Assembly: GCA_003116975.1 (NCBI GenBank)
Contig: BGKB01000034.1
Coordinates: 248,001 to 312,000 of the forward strand
DNA length: 64,000 nucleotides
Direction of reading: 5' to 3'
DNA from: Aurantiochytrium sp. KH105
Lineage: Eukaryota > Sar > Bigyra > Thraustochytrida > Thraustochytriidae
Shown: piece after piece, positions 50,146 through 59,134 of the stretch
Layout: each line of letters begins with the position of its first letter
Numbering within the stretch: the stretch's first letter is position 1
Notes under the pieces: model-generated
Database searches by the model: none
What the model saw: only the letters and a program-made list of their open reading frames with translations
Told to the model about the DNA's origin: nothing
Made by a program: the position numbers and the translations under genes

Positions 50146-53100
50146 ATGACGAAGCTCCTGCCGCATCACGATGTGCAAACCGCAATGCCAGCCATGAGGA
50201 GAGCGGGCTTCGGGAGGGTCGCTGCGGCGGAGGCAGCGCCGGCGGCGACGACGAGATCGCCCGCGAATCATGCTTCGGAGTCGTCAGAGTCCGATGCCCA
50301 GCGGAAGGGGCAGTCAAAGGTCATCCACATTCTGCGGTTTGTCGTTGAGTTTCCACGCGCACTCGTTGTGGTGTTCCTCCGAGGCTTCTTCGTGCCTCTT
50401 TTCTGGCTCGTGTCCATTTACTTTTCGGTGAAATTTGGTATAGATGGCGTATGCGCCCAAGATACCTTGCTGGGCGCTAACCTCACGTGCGCTTCGATCG
50501 GGGAAGAAGCGCAGAACCAAGGGGTGACCGATGTGCTTTGGATGGGCTCATGCACAGCCCTCGTAGACATCCGTGATCTCCTCGAGGAGAGCGGCTACCT
50601 GGAGCGCACCAGCTTTCTGGACTTGATTGTACGCAACAACATTCGGGATATGAGTATCCCTGAGGCCCTCGCGCGAACCACCAAGTGCTACGATTGGGGT
50701 TCGAAGATCATCTTCTATTGTTGGAACGCTATCATTCTTCTCACAGCCTTCTTGTTCCCTCGCTTGCTCGGTGTGTATCTCCACGCAACCAAGGACGCTA
50801 AATTCCGTCGCCCCATCCAGGATCTCGCCACGCGTTTGGTCTGGGACAAGTATTTTGGCAGTGGCGGAAGGAAAAGAGGCCAGATAGCGAAGCCAGAGCC
50901 TAAAACTTGGAAGTCTCTTCGAAAAAGTCTTCACATCTTTCAAAATGAGACGGGCCAAGAAGCACCGCTTTCGCACAGGGGAAAATGGTACATTCTCCGT
51001 GACATCCTGCAGCCTTCGAGGCCATATGCTGTCGGGACCCAAAAGCTAGCTCCCCACAGCCTCGCGAAGCTTGTCAACCTCGTTGAACCCGAGGAACCTG
51101 AGCATGAAAATGAGAATGAAGACGAAGATGGCGCCAAGGACGAGGTCGCCGACGCTGCCAGAGAAAGCGACTTTGAGTCAGAAATTCTCTTGGCGCGCAA
51201 TCGGGTCGACGAAGTCGAGCAAGACACCAAGGCTCTATATGAAGAGCTAAATTCTGCTTTCGACGAGTATCGACACGCCCGAGAAGGTCCTCAACCCGCT
51301 CATGCAAGCACCATTGCTCAGGCGAAGGAAGCATTGGACTTTGCGCGCAGTCAATTTCACGATGCCACGACGGAACTTCGAGAGGCCCAAAAATCTCTTG
51401 AAGATCTGTACGAGAAACGCCGGCAGTACGGCGTCAAGCTGAAAAGTGAGAGAGATAAGGGGAAGCGACCGAGCGTAATCATGCAAGCCGTCATACAGGC
51501 TGTCGAGAGCGAAGAGCGGACCTGGACGTTCAAACAGTGGCTGCAAGGCGTCTGGAGTATCCTGTGGAACGGGCATGGCTTCTCGAGCAAGAATCACACC
51601 CCGTCCGCGGTCGCTCCTCAACCGGAAGAGGAATCCGGCAATATTCTGTCTGCCGAGGTCCGGCACAAGGACGAAGAGGATAGTCCTTCCAAGCAAAATA
51701 CATGGGAAGAGCAGGCTACAGAATATGCAAAACAGGTGGTTGCGCGATGGGAGAAACTAGCATTCATCGGCTTGGTCTTCTCGTGGATCGCGCTCTTCGT
51801 CTATATTGTTACACTCATTGCGTGGCCCGGCGCCAACGACATTATGGCGACGCTTGGAAAAAGTGTTTCCGATTCGATCGCGGCGAGTCCTGACTGCGCT
51901 CGCCTCTCCGACATCGTCGCAAATCGTATCGTCGCATTTGGAGGCGAATGCGTCGAGACGGAGACAATCAGAAGTTTCCTTGAGGTATTAGAAACCACAG
52001 CGAGCATCGAAAAACAGATCGCAGACTTGGACTCGGTACTCTACTCTTTTGTAAAAGACGGGGAAAAGCAGAACTTCTTGTTGCGCTTTATGGAGCAGAC
52101 AAAGTATTGCGCGCCACCCTCTCGATCTGGCCAGTTCTTTGCTAACACCAACATCATGCGTGCGGTACTGCTTCCCTCCATTGTGCTTCCTACATTTACC
52201 TTTTTCGTCTATGTGCCGACGAAACACCGCCATTTCATACCCAAGTGGTTCAAAGACTTCGTCTACAAAACGTATCGTACCATCAGGCAAGCCATAATCG
52301 TCACGACTAAGTGGACATTAGCTATGATCAAGAGCCTTCTTGGCGCTACGATACATTGTCTCTTTGCGACGATGGCTAAAATAGGACGTGCAATCATATG
52401 CCTTTGGGAACGCCTTCGCGCGCTTTGTACAAAGCGCAATTCTCTGGACAGAATCCGACCCGTTCCCGAGCAAGAGCTGATGCTGCAACGAGGTCCTGAA
52501 GATTACAAACGGCCTGCCTTTGTGGCACTCCTGGTGGCTTGCATGGGCTCTGCGATTGGCATCCTGGCGTGGAAAATTGCATCTTCTGAGGTAGGATCTT
52601 CCGTGCCATCGGCACCCCCGACAATGGCGACGCTGACGCCCGCACCGACGCAATTCCCTACGCGTGCGCCTACGCCAAATCCGACCTTTTCCCCAACGAA
52701 TGCGCCAACTGCGCCGACGACACCTGCTCCGACGGAAGCAGGCCTTGATGACTATCAGATTGCCACCATTGCAGCGGGCGTCGTCGTCTTTCTCATCCTC
52801 CTAGGCGCGCGAAGGCACATCTCACGATTTCTTGTCAGCTTCGCCAATGGCGCCACCTCGGCTGCTGCTACTGGAGCGCGTCATATGGCTTCGTTCTTGA
52901 GTGGCCTCGGAAATGGAATCATGTTGGTGCTGAGCATCCTCTTTGATATCACTTCCCACGCCTTGGAGAGCTTATGGCAAAGAGTCATCTGGGCAGGGGG
53001 GAAATTTGTCGGAGTGGTTTCCAAAATGTGGCAGCGCATTGTCAGCACAGTCGCTATGACGTGGAATGCCTTTGTTGGTGTTGTGAAAGGGCTATGGTTC

Positions 53101-56100
53101 GGCATTGTGCGCCTGACTACGTGGGCATGGAATGCTCTCACGAGCTTCGTGTCACGGACCTGGAAGTTTATCATTTGCCTCGTTGAGCGGCTTTGGACGA
53201 CATTCACTTACGTTGTTGCACGCGTGTGGTTGTCCTTTGTGAGTGGTGTTGCATTCGTCTGGAAGGGCTTCGTGCGCGTGGTCATCAGAGTTTGGGAAAC
53301 TGTTGTCGGGGCAGTTGCTTGCGTTTGGCTCACAATTGTTCGGGTAGTTTCGGGTACCTGGAAGGCTTTCATTGGGGGGGTCGAAATGTTATGGAACGCT
53401 CTATGTTTTGTCGTCGAAGCAACCTGGAATGGCATCGTAGCGGTGATTGCTGGGATTTGGAAAGTCTTTACCGGAAGCATCGTCTTGCTCTGCACTGCGC
53501 TCGGCAAAGGTGTCGTCTTGGTCTGGACCCCCATTGACCATTTCCTTGGTATCACCGCCTGGATCCCAGCTTCTATCCTCTCCTCCTTAACTGGTGCCGC
53601 TCGGGGTATTCAGAGAGCTTGGAAAGCTCTCGTCAGGACTATCACCTCCGTTTGGAAAACCTTTACCCAGAGCGTCGCCACGGTCAGGGATACCGTTGTG
53701 CGTATCGTTTCAAAGTCTTGGAAGGGCATCGTCTCTTTTGTTTCTTCAGCCTGGAACACGCTGGTGGATGGAGTAAAAATGATCTGGAGAAACATCTACA
53801 ACTTTGTCTCATTCAGCTGGTTGGGGCTGGTCTTCATAATTAGCTCCGCGTGGGGACATCTCGTTTCTGGGGTCGTTTTCGTCTGGAACGGCCTCGTCAA
53901 ACTCGTCAAGGCGACCTGGAATACCCTAGTCTGGGCAATCAAGTCTACATGGTTTTTCTTGGTCAACATTGTGACCACGGCCTGGAGCTTGCTCGTCTCT
54001 ATTGTCACGAAAACCTGGTTTTCTATTGTTTTCGTCGTCACTAAAACTTGGCAAGCTCTCGTCAAGACGGTCACTTTTGTGTGGAAGACGTTCGTGCAAG
54101 TTGTGACAGGCACGGCACAAGCAATCAAGTGGATCTGGACTACCTGCGTCGCGGCGATCGTCGGAGCGTGGAAGACCCTTGTTCGGGTGGTAACGCTGAC
54201 TCGGACTGTCATCACGTCAGCGGCTACTCTGATCGCAAAGAACACACTTTGGGCCGGAACCACTTGCGCTCTGGGAGTTGCTCGGACGTGGACACGAATC
54301 AAGAAGCTCGCAAGCTGGACTCGGAAACGGCTTGTGGAGGGCGCCTTGCGGCTGTGGAAACTTGCAAAGACTGTTGGTACGCTTTTGGCCAAAGCTCTCA
54401 TTTACATTGTCATCGGCATCCCGCTCGCCATACTCGTATCCGCTATCGCAGTCGGTTTGGTTGCCTTGGGCGTGGCGGTTATTCTGGTCGCAGGCGCAAG
54501 CGCTATTGCGATTGGTATTCCTCTCGGTGTCATCTTCGTCATTGCAAAGGGCGTTCAGCGGCTCGTGCAAAAGTTGGCGCAAGGGCTTCGCGCATTGCAC
54601 AATACTGTTGTACCTCACCTCCCATCTCGGTGCGAGCTCTGCGCTTTGGAGTTTCACCGTTACCGACGCTGGTATAGGTGCCCTGATCACTACTGCAGAA
54701 CACATCGTTTCCGTGTTGATACCAAGATTTCCCAATGCCCAGAATGCAACGGCCAGCGTCTTTGCAATTGTAAGTCCCCGAGCCGGCCGTTGCGCGAGGA
54801 GTGCGATATATGCTTCTGTACGAAGCACAGAGAGGAAAAGAAGTTGCCCGTTCGCGGTGGCTTTTGTGGAAAGAGTCGCATGGAGTGCCGAATTTGCGAT
54901 GACCCGTGCCCAAACCACGACGATCTCCATCGAACGGAGTGCACTGAGTGCTTTTGTGTCAGACACAATCTGCCGAGGACCGAGATCCGGGATGGCGGAA
55001 AGGGGTGTACTCAGTGCTTTTGTGAAAACCACCCAGACATCAAGCTGAACAACAAGGACCAATGCCCAGTATGCCATTGCCGCCACGAGCGGTCACGCGC
55101 TGATTGCAGTACTTGCTGGTGCTCAATTCACCATGCCAGGAAGCACATTAGGTGTTCGACGTGCGGGGATCTACACGCCGATGACGAGGCAAGCTGGAAT
55201 TCCCGCTGCGTAAGAACCGAAAGCACAGAGTGCCTCTGCTGCTCTGACGGGTGCGAGATATGTCGAGAGGACACAGAGGTTGCTGAGGAAGACGTGCCGT
55301 GGCGCGAGGAGTGCTCGCACCATTGGTGCGCACTCCATCGGCGAAGTGAATCCGAAAGCAAGGGACGGAACGCGAGCGAAAAGTGCAGGGTTTGCAGGGA
55401 TCCTTGCCAGATCTGCCAGGCCAACAAGGTTTCAAGTCATGAGCTTCCAGCTCGTGAAGAGTGCGATGAGCATTGGTGCGAAATGCATAAACGTCAAGAG
55501 TGTGTCATTTGTAGTGGTATCGAGCAAGCTTGCCCTTATCCCCATGACGAAAACGTGGACAAGGTTCTGACGCGGAGCGAGTGTGCCGAAGAGGGTCGAC
55601 ATTGGTGCCGGAACGTTTCGCATCGTGACACCTTCGAACTGGGTCGAGATACCGACGATCTGGAGGGACAGGATCTGAACTTTGTGGACCGCGAAGGCTT
55701 TGTGGATCTTACGGAGAACTCCACGTGGTGCCCGGTGTGTAACGATCCCTGCGGCGAATGCGCAGATGGCTGCAAGCGAGCTCGCACCACTTGCGAGAAA
55801 CACTTTTGCGTCGGCAAGCACTGCATTTCAAAGACGCATCGTGGGGACGTTGACGACTGGGTGTGTGAGCCCTGCGAGGATCCATGCTCGACGTGCGAGG
55901 ACGAGGGATTGACTCCACCATTGCGCACGGCTTGCAAACGCCACTACTGCAAAACGCATAAGCGCGACGTCAATGAAGGACGACTCGAGTCTGAGTGGAG
56001 AGACGATGGGGAGTGCCTTGTTTGCACGGATCCGTGCAGCTGTCACGAAGGCAAAGCTCTCCCGGAGTGCAGAAAGTGTTTCTGTACAAAGCACGAGAGA

Positions 56101-57669
56101 AGCCTTTGCACGAACCGTGGCGCTTGTGCAGAGGGGTTTTGCTCCGAGTGCACTTGCATCTTTTGCAAGAACGACATCAGTATTCGAAATCCCAAAATCT
56201 CAGCAGAACGATGCCAGACATGCGAGTACTATTGCAAGCATGTCAAAGATCGCACTTCATGCGACATTTGCTGGTGCTCTGTGCATCATCAGCTACGAGT
56301 TATCGAAAACGAGGGCGAAAATACCATTGACGGCCATCCTTGGCCCTGTGCTGAATGTTGTCGGCATGCGAAGGAGCCCACAGAATGCTCCATCTGCTGG
56401 TGCTCTTTGCATAAAACACTTCGTAACTTCAAAGGCTCGCGGGAGGACTACATTGATGGCCATCCTTGGCCATGTGATAAATGCTGTAAGCATGCGAAGG
56501 AGCCCACTTCATGCGAGATTTGCTGGTGCTCTAAGCACGGCAGGCGTCGAGACATTGGAGACCCACTGGAGGACCACATTAATGGCCACCTTTGGCCTTG
56601 CGCTGCATGCTGCAAACATGCAAAAGAACCCCGAGAATGTCCCATTTGCTGGTGCTCTGTGCATAATGAACCACGAAATGTGGAAAACGAGGATCTTGAG
56701 ACCATTGATGGTCATCCGTGGCCATGTCCGAAGTGCAAACCATGTGAGCATAGGAAGTGGACTCGCGAAGAGTGTGAAATCTGCTATTGCAGAACTCACA
56801 AAGAGTACAAGATTGCAATCTACCCAACAGCAGCTTTACCAGATCCAGGAGAAGATGATAACGGCGATGACGGTGGCCTCTTTGCGGCGTTGAGCACATC
56901 ACAGGAACGATATTGTTCCAAGTGTGGAAAAATACCCGGTCCGCTGACGAGGAAGCGCTTCTGCAAGTTTGCTGCCAAGTTGCATAACTGCATCAACTTC
57001 GACGACCAAGACGAGTTTATTTCGTGGAAGGAACTCTGGAAGCACTCAACGGCTGATATGAGAATCGACTATCCAAGTATTCATACAATGGGAGGTAGAG
57101 TAGACAAGAAGCCAGAGGAGAAGAAGAGGCTCGAGAAGTTCTTTGCCGCAATTAGGACTGGGCAAAATGCAATTCAGCACTTTGCCGAGAACGCAGCTGC
57201 GGACCTGCAAGTTCATCGAATGTGGGTCGTTTACAATCCAGACCGACCCAATAGTGTAGGGCATGACGAGAGCACGAGGACAGGGAATCGTTATAGCGAA
57301 AAGAAAGTTCTCGAGTTCTTTAGAAGAGCAGAGAGAGCAGAGCACAGGTGGACGAAGGATAACGAGGATGTAATTTTTCACGAGCCAGCTGCTGACATTC
57401 TTTGTTCGTCGGATCTACAGGAGATGTCATACCTTGGTTCTAGAGAGCCTGATGGATCCAAGTACGATTACAGGAATGTGTTTTCTGGAGAAAAGTTTGA
57501 GAAGCAGCTTAAGAGGGAAGGCGTTTTGGAAGAATTTAGTCGACCTCATCCGCCTGGTGCTTCGCCGGGCCTTGCGCAGAAGATTGAAGATGAAAAAGAA
57601 AACGAGCAGCTTTACCAGATGCTGATGGAACGACGAGATGCCGAAGCAGATGTATTTGCTTCTTCCTGA
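50146..57669 (+). CDS. Giant Cys/His-array membrane protein F with Trp-repeat array
   Basis: 2507 residues from the ATG at 50146; the ATG at 50185 (MPAMRRAGFG), shared with D, is an alternative. Helix 1 ~71-95; ectodomain 1 ~96-185 (LWMGSC, third Cys in TTKCYDWG); helix 2 ~187-208; coiled coil; helix 3 ~537-560; ectodomain 2 (CARLSDIVANRIVAFGGEC); helix 4 ~669-690; helix 5 ~788-808; PT-rich stalk ~815-862 (PTQFPTRAPTPNPTFSPT); helix 6 ~871-890. Residues ~962-1352 hold 32 hendecad units led by Trp. A very hydrophobic stretch (~1415-1468) precedes the Cys/His array (~1495-2282). The array has about 16 modules, including three exact 42-residue repeats. GPLTRKRFCKFAAKLHNC and the C-terminal domain (IFHEPAADIL) follow. 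It is the longest and most elaborate member, intact where D is broken. Role unknown. Confidence 0.87.
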   Translation: MTKLLPHHDVQTAMPAMRRAGFGRVAAAEAAPAATTRSPANHASESSESDAQRKGQSKVIHILRFVVEFPRALVVVFLRGFFVPLFWLVSIYFSVKFGIDGVCAQDTLLGANLTCASIGEEAQNQGVTDVLWMGSCTALVDIRDLLEESGYLERTSFLDLIVRNNIRDMSIPEALARTTKCYDWGSKIIFYCWNAIILLTAFLFPRLLGVYLHATKDAKFRRPIQDLATRLVWDKYFGSGGRKRGQIAKPEPKTWKSLRKSLHIFQNETGQEAPLSHRGKWYILRDILQPSRPYAVGTQKLAPHSLAKLVNLVEPEEPEHENENEDEDGAKDEVADAARESDFESEILLARNRVDEVEQDTKALYEELNSAFDEYRHAREGPQPAHASTIAQAKEALDFARSQFHDATTELREAQKSLEDLYEKRRQYGVKLKSERDKGKRPSVIMQAVIQAVESEERTWTFKQWLQGVWSILWNGHGFSSKNHTPSAVAPQPEEESGNILSAEVRHKDEEDSPSKQNTWEEQATEYAKQVVARWEKLAFIGLVFSWIALFVYIVTLIAWPGANDIMATLGKSVSDSIAASPDCARLSDIVANRIVAFGGECVETETIRSFLEVLETTASIEKQIADLDSVLYSFVKDGEKQNFLLRFMEQTKYCAPPSRSGQFFANTNIMRAVLLPSIVLPTFTFFVYVPTKHRHFIPKWFKDFVYKTYRTIRQAIIVTTKWTLAMIKSLLGATIHCLFATMAKIGRAIICLWERLRALCTKRNSLDRIRPVPEQELMLQRGPEDYKRPAFVALLVACMGSAIGILAWKIASSEVGSSVPSAPPTMATLTPAPTQFPTRAPTPNPTFSPTNAPTAPTTPAPTEAGLDDYQIATIAAGVVVFLILLGARRHISRFLVSFANGATSAAATGARHMASFLSGLGNGIMLVLSILFDITSHALESLWQRVIWAGGKFVGVVSKMWQRIVSTVAMTWNAFVGVVKGLWFGIVRLTTWAWNALTSFVSRTWKFIICLVERLWTTFTYVVARVWLSFVSGVAFVWKGFVRVVIRVWETVVGAVACVWLTIVRVVSGTWKAFIGGVEMLWNALCFVVEATWNGIVAVIAGIWKVFTGSIVLLCTALGKGVVLVWTPIDHFLGITAWIPASILSSLTGAARGIQRAWKALVRTITSVWKTFTQSVATVRDTVVRIVSKSWKGIVSFVSSAWNTLVDGVKMIWRNIYNFVSFSWLGLVFIISSAWGHLVSGVVFVWNGLVKLVKATWNTLVWAIKSTWFFLVNIVTTAWSLLVSIVTKTWFSIVFVVTKTWQALVKTVTFVWKTFVQVVTGTAQAIKWIWTTCVAAIVGAWKTLVRVVTLTRTVITSAATLIAKNTLWAGTTCALGVARTWTRIKKLASWTRKRLVEGALRLWKLAKTVGTLLAKALIYIVIGIPLAILVSAIAVGLVALGVAVILVAGASAIAIGIPLGVIFVIAKGVQRLVQKLAQGLRALHNTVVPHLPSRCELCALEFHRYRRWYRCPDHYCRTHRFRVDTKISQCPECNGQRLCNCKSPSRPLREECDICFCTKHREEKKLPVRGGFCGKSRMECRICDDPCPNHDDLHRTECTECFCVRHNLPRTEIRDGGKGCTQCFCENHPDIKLNNKDQCPVCHCRHERSRADCSTCWCSIHHARKHIRCSTCGDLHADDEASWNSRCVRTESTECLCCSDGCEICREDTEVAEEDVPWREECSHHWCALHRRSESESKGRNASEKCRVCRDPCQICQANKVSSHELPAREECDEHWCEMHKRQECVICSGIEQACPYPHDENVDKVLTRSECAEEGRHWCRNVSHRDTFELGRDTDDLEGQDLNFVDREGFVDLTENSTWCPVCNDPCGECADGCKRARTTCEKHFCVGKHCISKTHRGDVDDWVCEPCEDPCSTCEDEGLTPPLRTACKRHYCKTHKRDVNEGRLESEWRDDGECLVCTDPCSCHEGKALPECRKCFCTKHERSLCTNRGACAEGFCSECTCIFCKNDISIRNPKISAERCQTCEYYCKHVKDRTSCDICWCSVHHQLRVIENEGENTIDGHPWPCAECCRHAKEPTECSICWCSLHKTLRNFKGSREDYIDGHPWPCDKCCKHAKEPTSCEICWCSKHGRRRDIGDPLEDHINGHLWPCAACCKHAKEPRECPICWCSVHNEPRNVENEDLETIDGHPWPCPKCKPCEHRKWTREECEICYCRTHKEYKIAIYPTAALPDPGEDDNGDDGGLFAALSTSQERYCSKCGKIPGPLTRKRFCKFAAKLHNCINFDDQDEFISWKELWKHSTADMRIDYPSIHTMGGRVDKKPEEKKRLEKFFAAIRTGQNAIQHFAENAAADLQVHRMWVVYNPDRPNSVGHDESTRTGNRYSEKKVLEFFRRAERAEHRWTKDNEDVIFHEPAADILCSSDLQEMSYLGSREPDGSKYDYRNVFSGEKFEKQLKREGVLEEFSRPHPPGASPGLAQKIEDEKENEQLYQMLMERRDAEADVFASS
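53029..54201 (+). repeat. 33-bp coding repeat: 32 Trp-led 11-residue units in F
   Basis: Block 1: 15 units, starting at 53029 and repeating every 33 bp to 53523. A 96-bp linker follows (53524-53619). Block 2: 15 units from 53620 to 54114, again every 33 bp, then a 21-bp step and two more units at 54136 and 54169. Consensus W-[KN]-x-[LIF]-V-x-x-V-x-x-[TAV], for example WKGFVRVVIRV, WNGLVKLVKAT and WKTLVRVVTLT. The Trp is replaced in only two units (CTALGKGVVLV, RDTVVRIVSKS). The DNA units are well diverged while the protein spacing is kept, so the array is old or under constraint. Confidence 0.95.
56326..56829 (+). repeat. 126-bp coding repeat in the F Cys/His array
   Basis: Units begin at 56326, 56452, 56578 and 56704, exactly 126 bp (42 residues) apart, the fourth diverging in its second half. 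Each starts I(D/N)GH(P/L)WPC and includes CC(K/R)HAKEP and C-x-ICWCS-x-H. D has one unit fewer (unit starts near 39029 and 39155). Confidence 0.92.
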
Positions 57670-58156
57670 TTGCATTAACACTAGTAAGTATAGGCCTATG
57701 TGTCACTTTGATGGCGTTTTCTCTTTTTCATATCCGACTTTAGGTGAGGGATGATGCTGCAGCCTGCTGCTACTCTCTGCGCGCGAGAGCACGCGAGAGC
57801 CAGCTTTCCCAGCCACTTGAGGTAGGCAACCAGTAAACTTTCGATGTCTTCAAAATTGCGCGAGCAAATGAACTTCATAAACAAGAGGGAAAAAAGACGA
57901 ACCAAGGTGTGTACCTTGAGGATATTTCCGAGGATGTCCCCGGGGACCCCTCCGCGGCGAAGTCCAGCCGGGCTGCGGCTCGGATGGACTCCAATGACAC
58001 CATCAGCCAGTCACGCGTGCAGACGCGCAGAGCTGGGCGCAAAGGAGCAGCGGGGCTCGGCCCCTCTTCGCCGTCCTGCGCCGGCGCGCTGAGACTTCCG
58101 AAGCAGAAGGAGAGGAGACGCTTTGCCATTCAAAAGGCGATCGATCGGCTGCGACC
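57670..58156. other. Spacer between F and the next gene
   Basis: The first ~220 bp are the F 3' flank, matched after D. The rest is the leader of the gene at 58157. Short open frames here are not convincing. Confidence 0.6.
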
Positions 58157-59134
58157 ATGGAGGCTGAACAGGAGCGCCTCCTTCGCGAGGAGAGACAAAG
58201 GTTCGCGCGCATCAAGCGCGAGTCGAACCGAATGCGCAAGTCTCGCGCCAAACCTCGGGTTGCTCATGTTGACGTCGAGGCGCATCCGTTTTGTGAGGCA
58301 CGTCAGCGCAACGACCTGAAGGAGATGCGGCGCGAAGGACGTAGACGAGCTATTGAGAAGGCTGGACCTGCGGCACGGGACTACCGTCCAAAGACCCCCG
58401 ACCACCCCGCACAACGCCTTCGTAAAGCTCTTCACGAGACTTTGCAGCTTGCTGCAGACGAAAGTGGAATTGAAGACTCCTCAAAATCTCGACAAAAAGT
58501 TAGAGCCCCACCATCAGACGTCGATGCTTTACACGTCCGTCTCAAGTCGCCGAGCTTTGGTCATCGCCCCGCTTCTGCTTCACGAATGGCTGATCCTTTG
58601 GGCGTGGTAGCACGCGGAGATAGCGAGAAGGAGAAAAATTGGAATGGACTTACTCTCGGAAAGGCTTCAGGCTCGGTTGGCCTCGTGAGCGCGGACGATC
58701 TGCATCGCCTTGTTCATGCGGCACCCAGAAAAGAGAAACAGACGGAATACAACTACGCAGGCGCCTGTATGCCTAGGAAACGTCCAATTCGGAAAGAATC
58801 GGTCGCGCTTCCACCTCGAGAGGGGAATGGCGCCTCTGGCGCACCGGTCCCTTGGTTTGATCGTGTCATTTTGCCCGAGATGGAACGCTTACAGACGGGC
58901 AAACGCCCGCACAAGCCAGAGGTGAACGCTGTTTTGGGCGCTGATACAATGAAGTTTCATCGCGATGATCGCTTCAGGCTTCACAGACAGGCAACGAGTC
59001 GCCGTGCAGCTGGTCATAGTGAGCACCCATTTTGTCTTCTCCGCCAGCGTCAGGACCATATCCAATGCTCTGTGGATAACTCCACACACAATTTTCGTAC
59101 AGGCGCTGCGCTGGAGAGGCCAGCGCCCATTTAG
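58157..59134 (+). CDS. Basic protein with terminal HPFC motifs, unknown
   Basis: 325 residues from an ATG in a good context (gcgaccatgg). The N-terminal ~40 residues are highly charged and helical (RLLREERQRFARIKRESNR). A motif AHPFCEARQRNDLKEM (~42-57) is echoed near the C-terminus as EHPFCLLRQRQDH (~295-307). The middle is basic and Ser/Pro-rich, likely disordered, with YNYAGACMPRKRP and PWFDRVILPEMERL as more ordered islands. No membrane segment or catalytic motif is seen. I do not recognise the family. It lies tandem to F and to the ubiquitin ligase gene. Confidence 0.65.
   Translation: MEAEQERLLREERQRFARIKRESNRMRKSRAKPRVAHVDVEAHPFCEARQRNDLKEMRREGRRRAIEKAGPAARDYRPKTPDHPAQRLRKALHETLQLAADESGIEDSSKSRQKVRAPPSDVDALHVRLKSPSFGHRPASASRMADPLGVVARGDSEKEKNWNGLTLGKASGSVGLVSADDLHRLVHAAPRKEKQTEYNYAGACMPRKRPIRKESVALPPREGNGASGAPVPWFDRVILPEMERLQTGKRPHKPEVNAVLGADTMKFHRDDRFRLHRQATSRRAAGHSEHPFCLLRQRQDHIQCSVDNSTHNFRTGAALERPAPI

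Larger units (their letters stand above)
40581..57890. repeat. Segmental duplication, unit 2 (B-tail fragment + E + F)
   Basis: Copy of 24137-40100. The extra length is mostly F's 11-residue Trp-repeat region (about 1.2 kb) together with indels in the spacer and array. The right end was placed where D and F flanks stop matching (near ttcat(g/a)aa(t)caagagg). Confidence 0.78.

Noticed and set aside
10898-57669. Reading the giant genes as mobile elements or viral relics
   Set aside because: No reverse transcriptase, integrase, transposase, capsid or terminal repeats; multi-pass membrane layout and diverged head-to-head pairs fit a host gene family.
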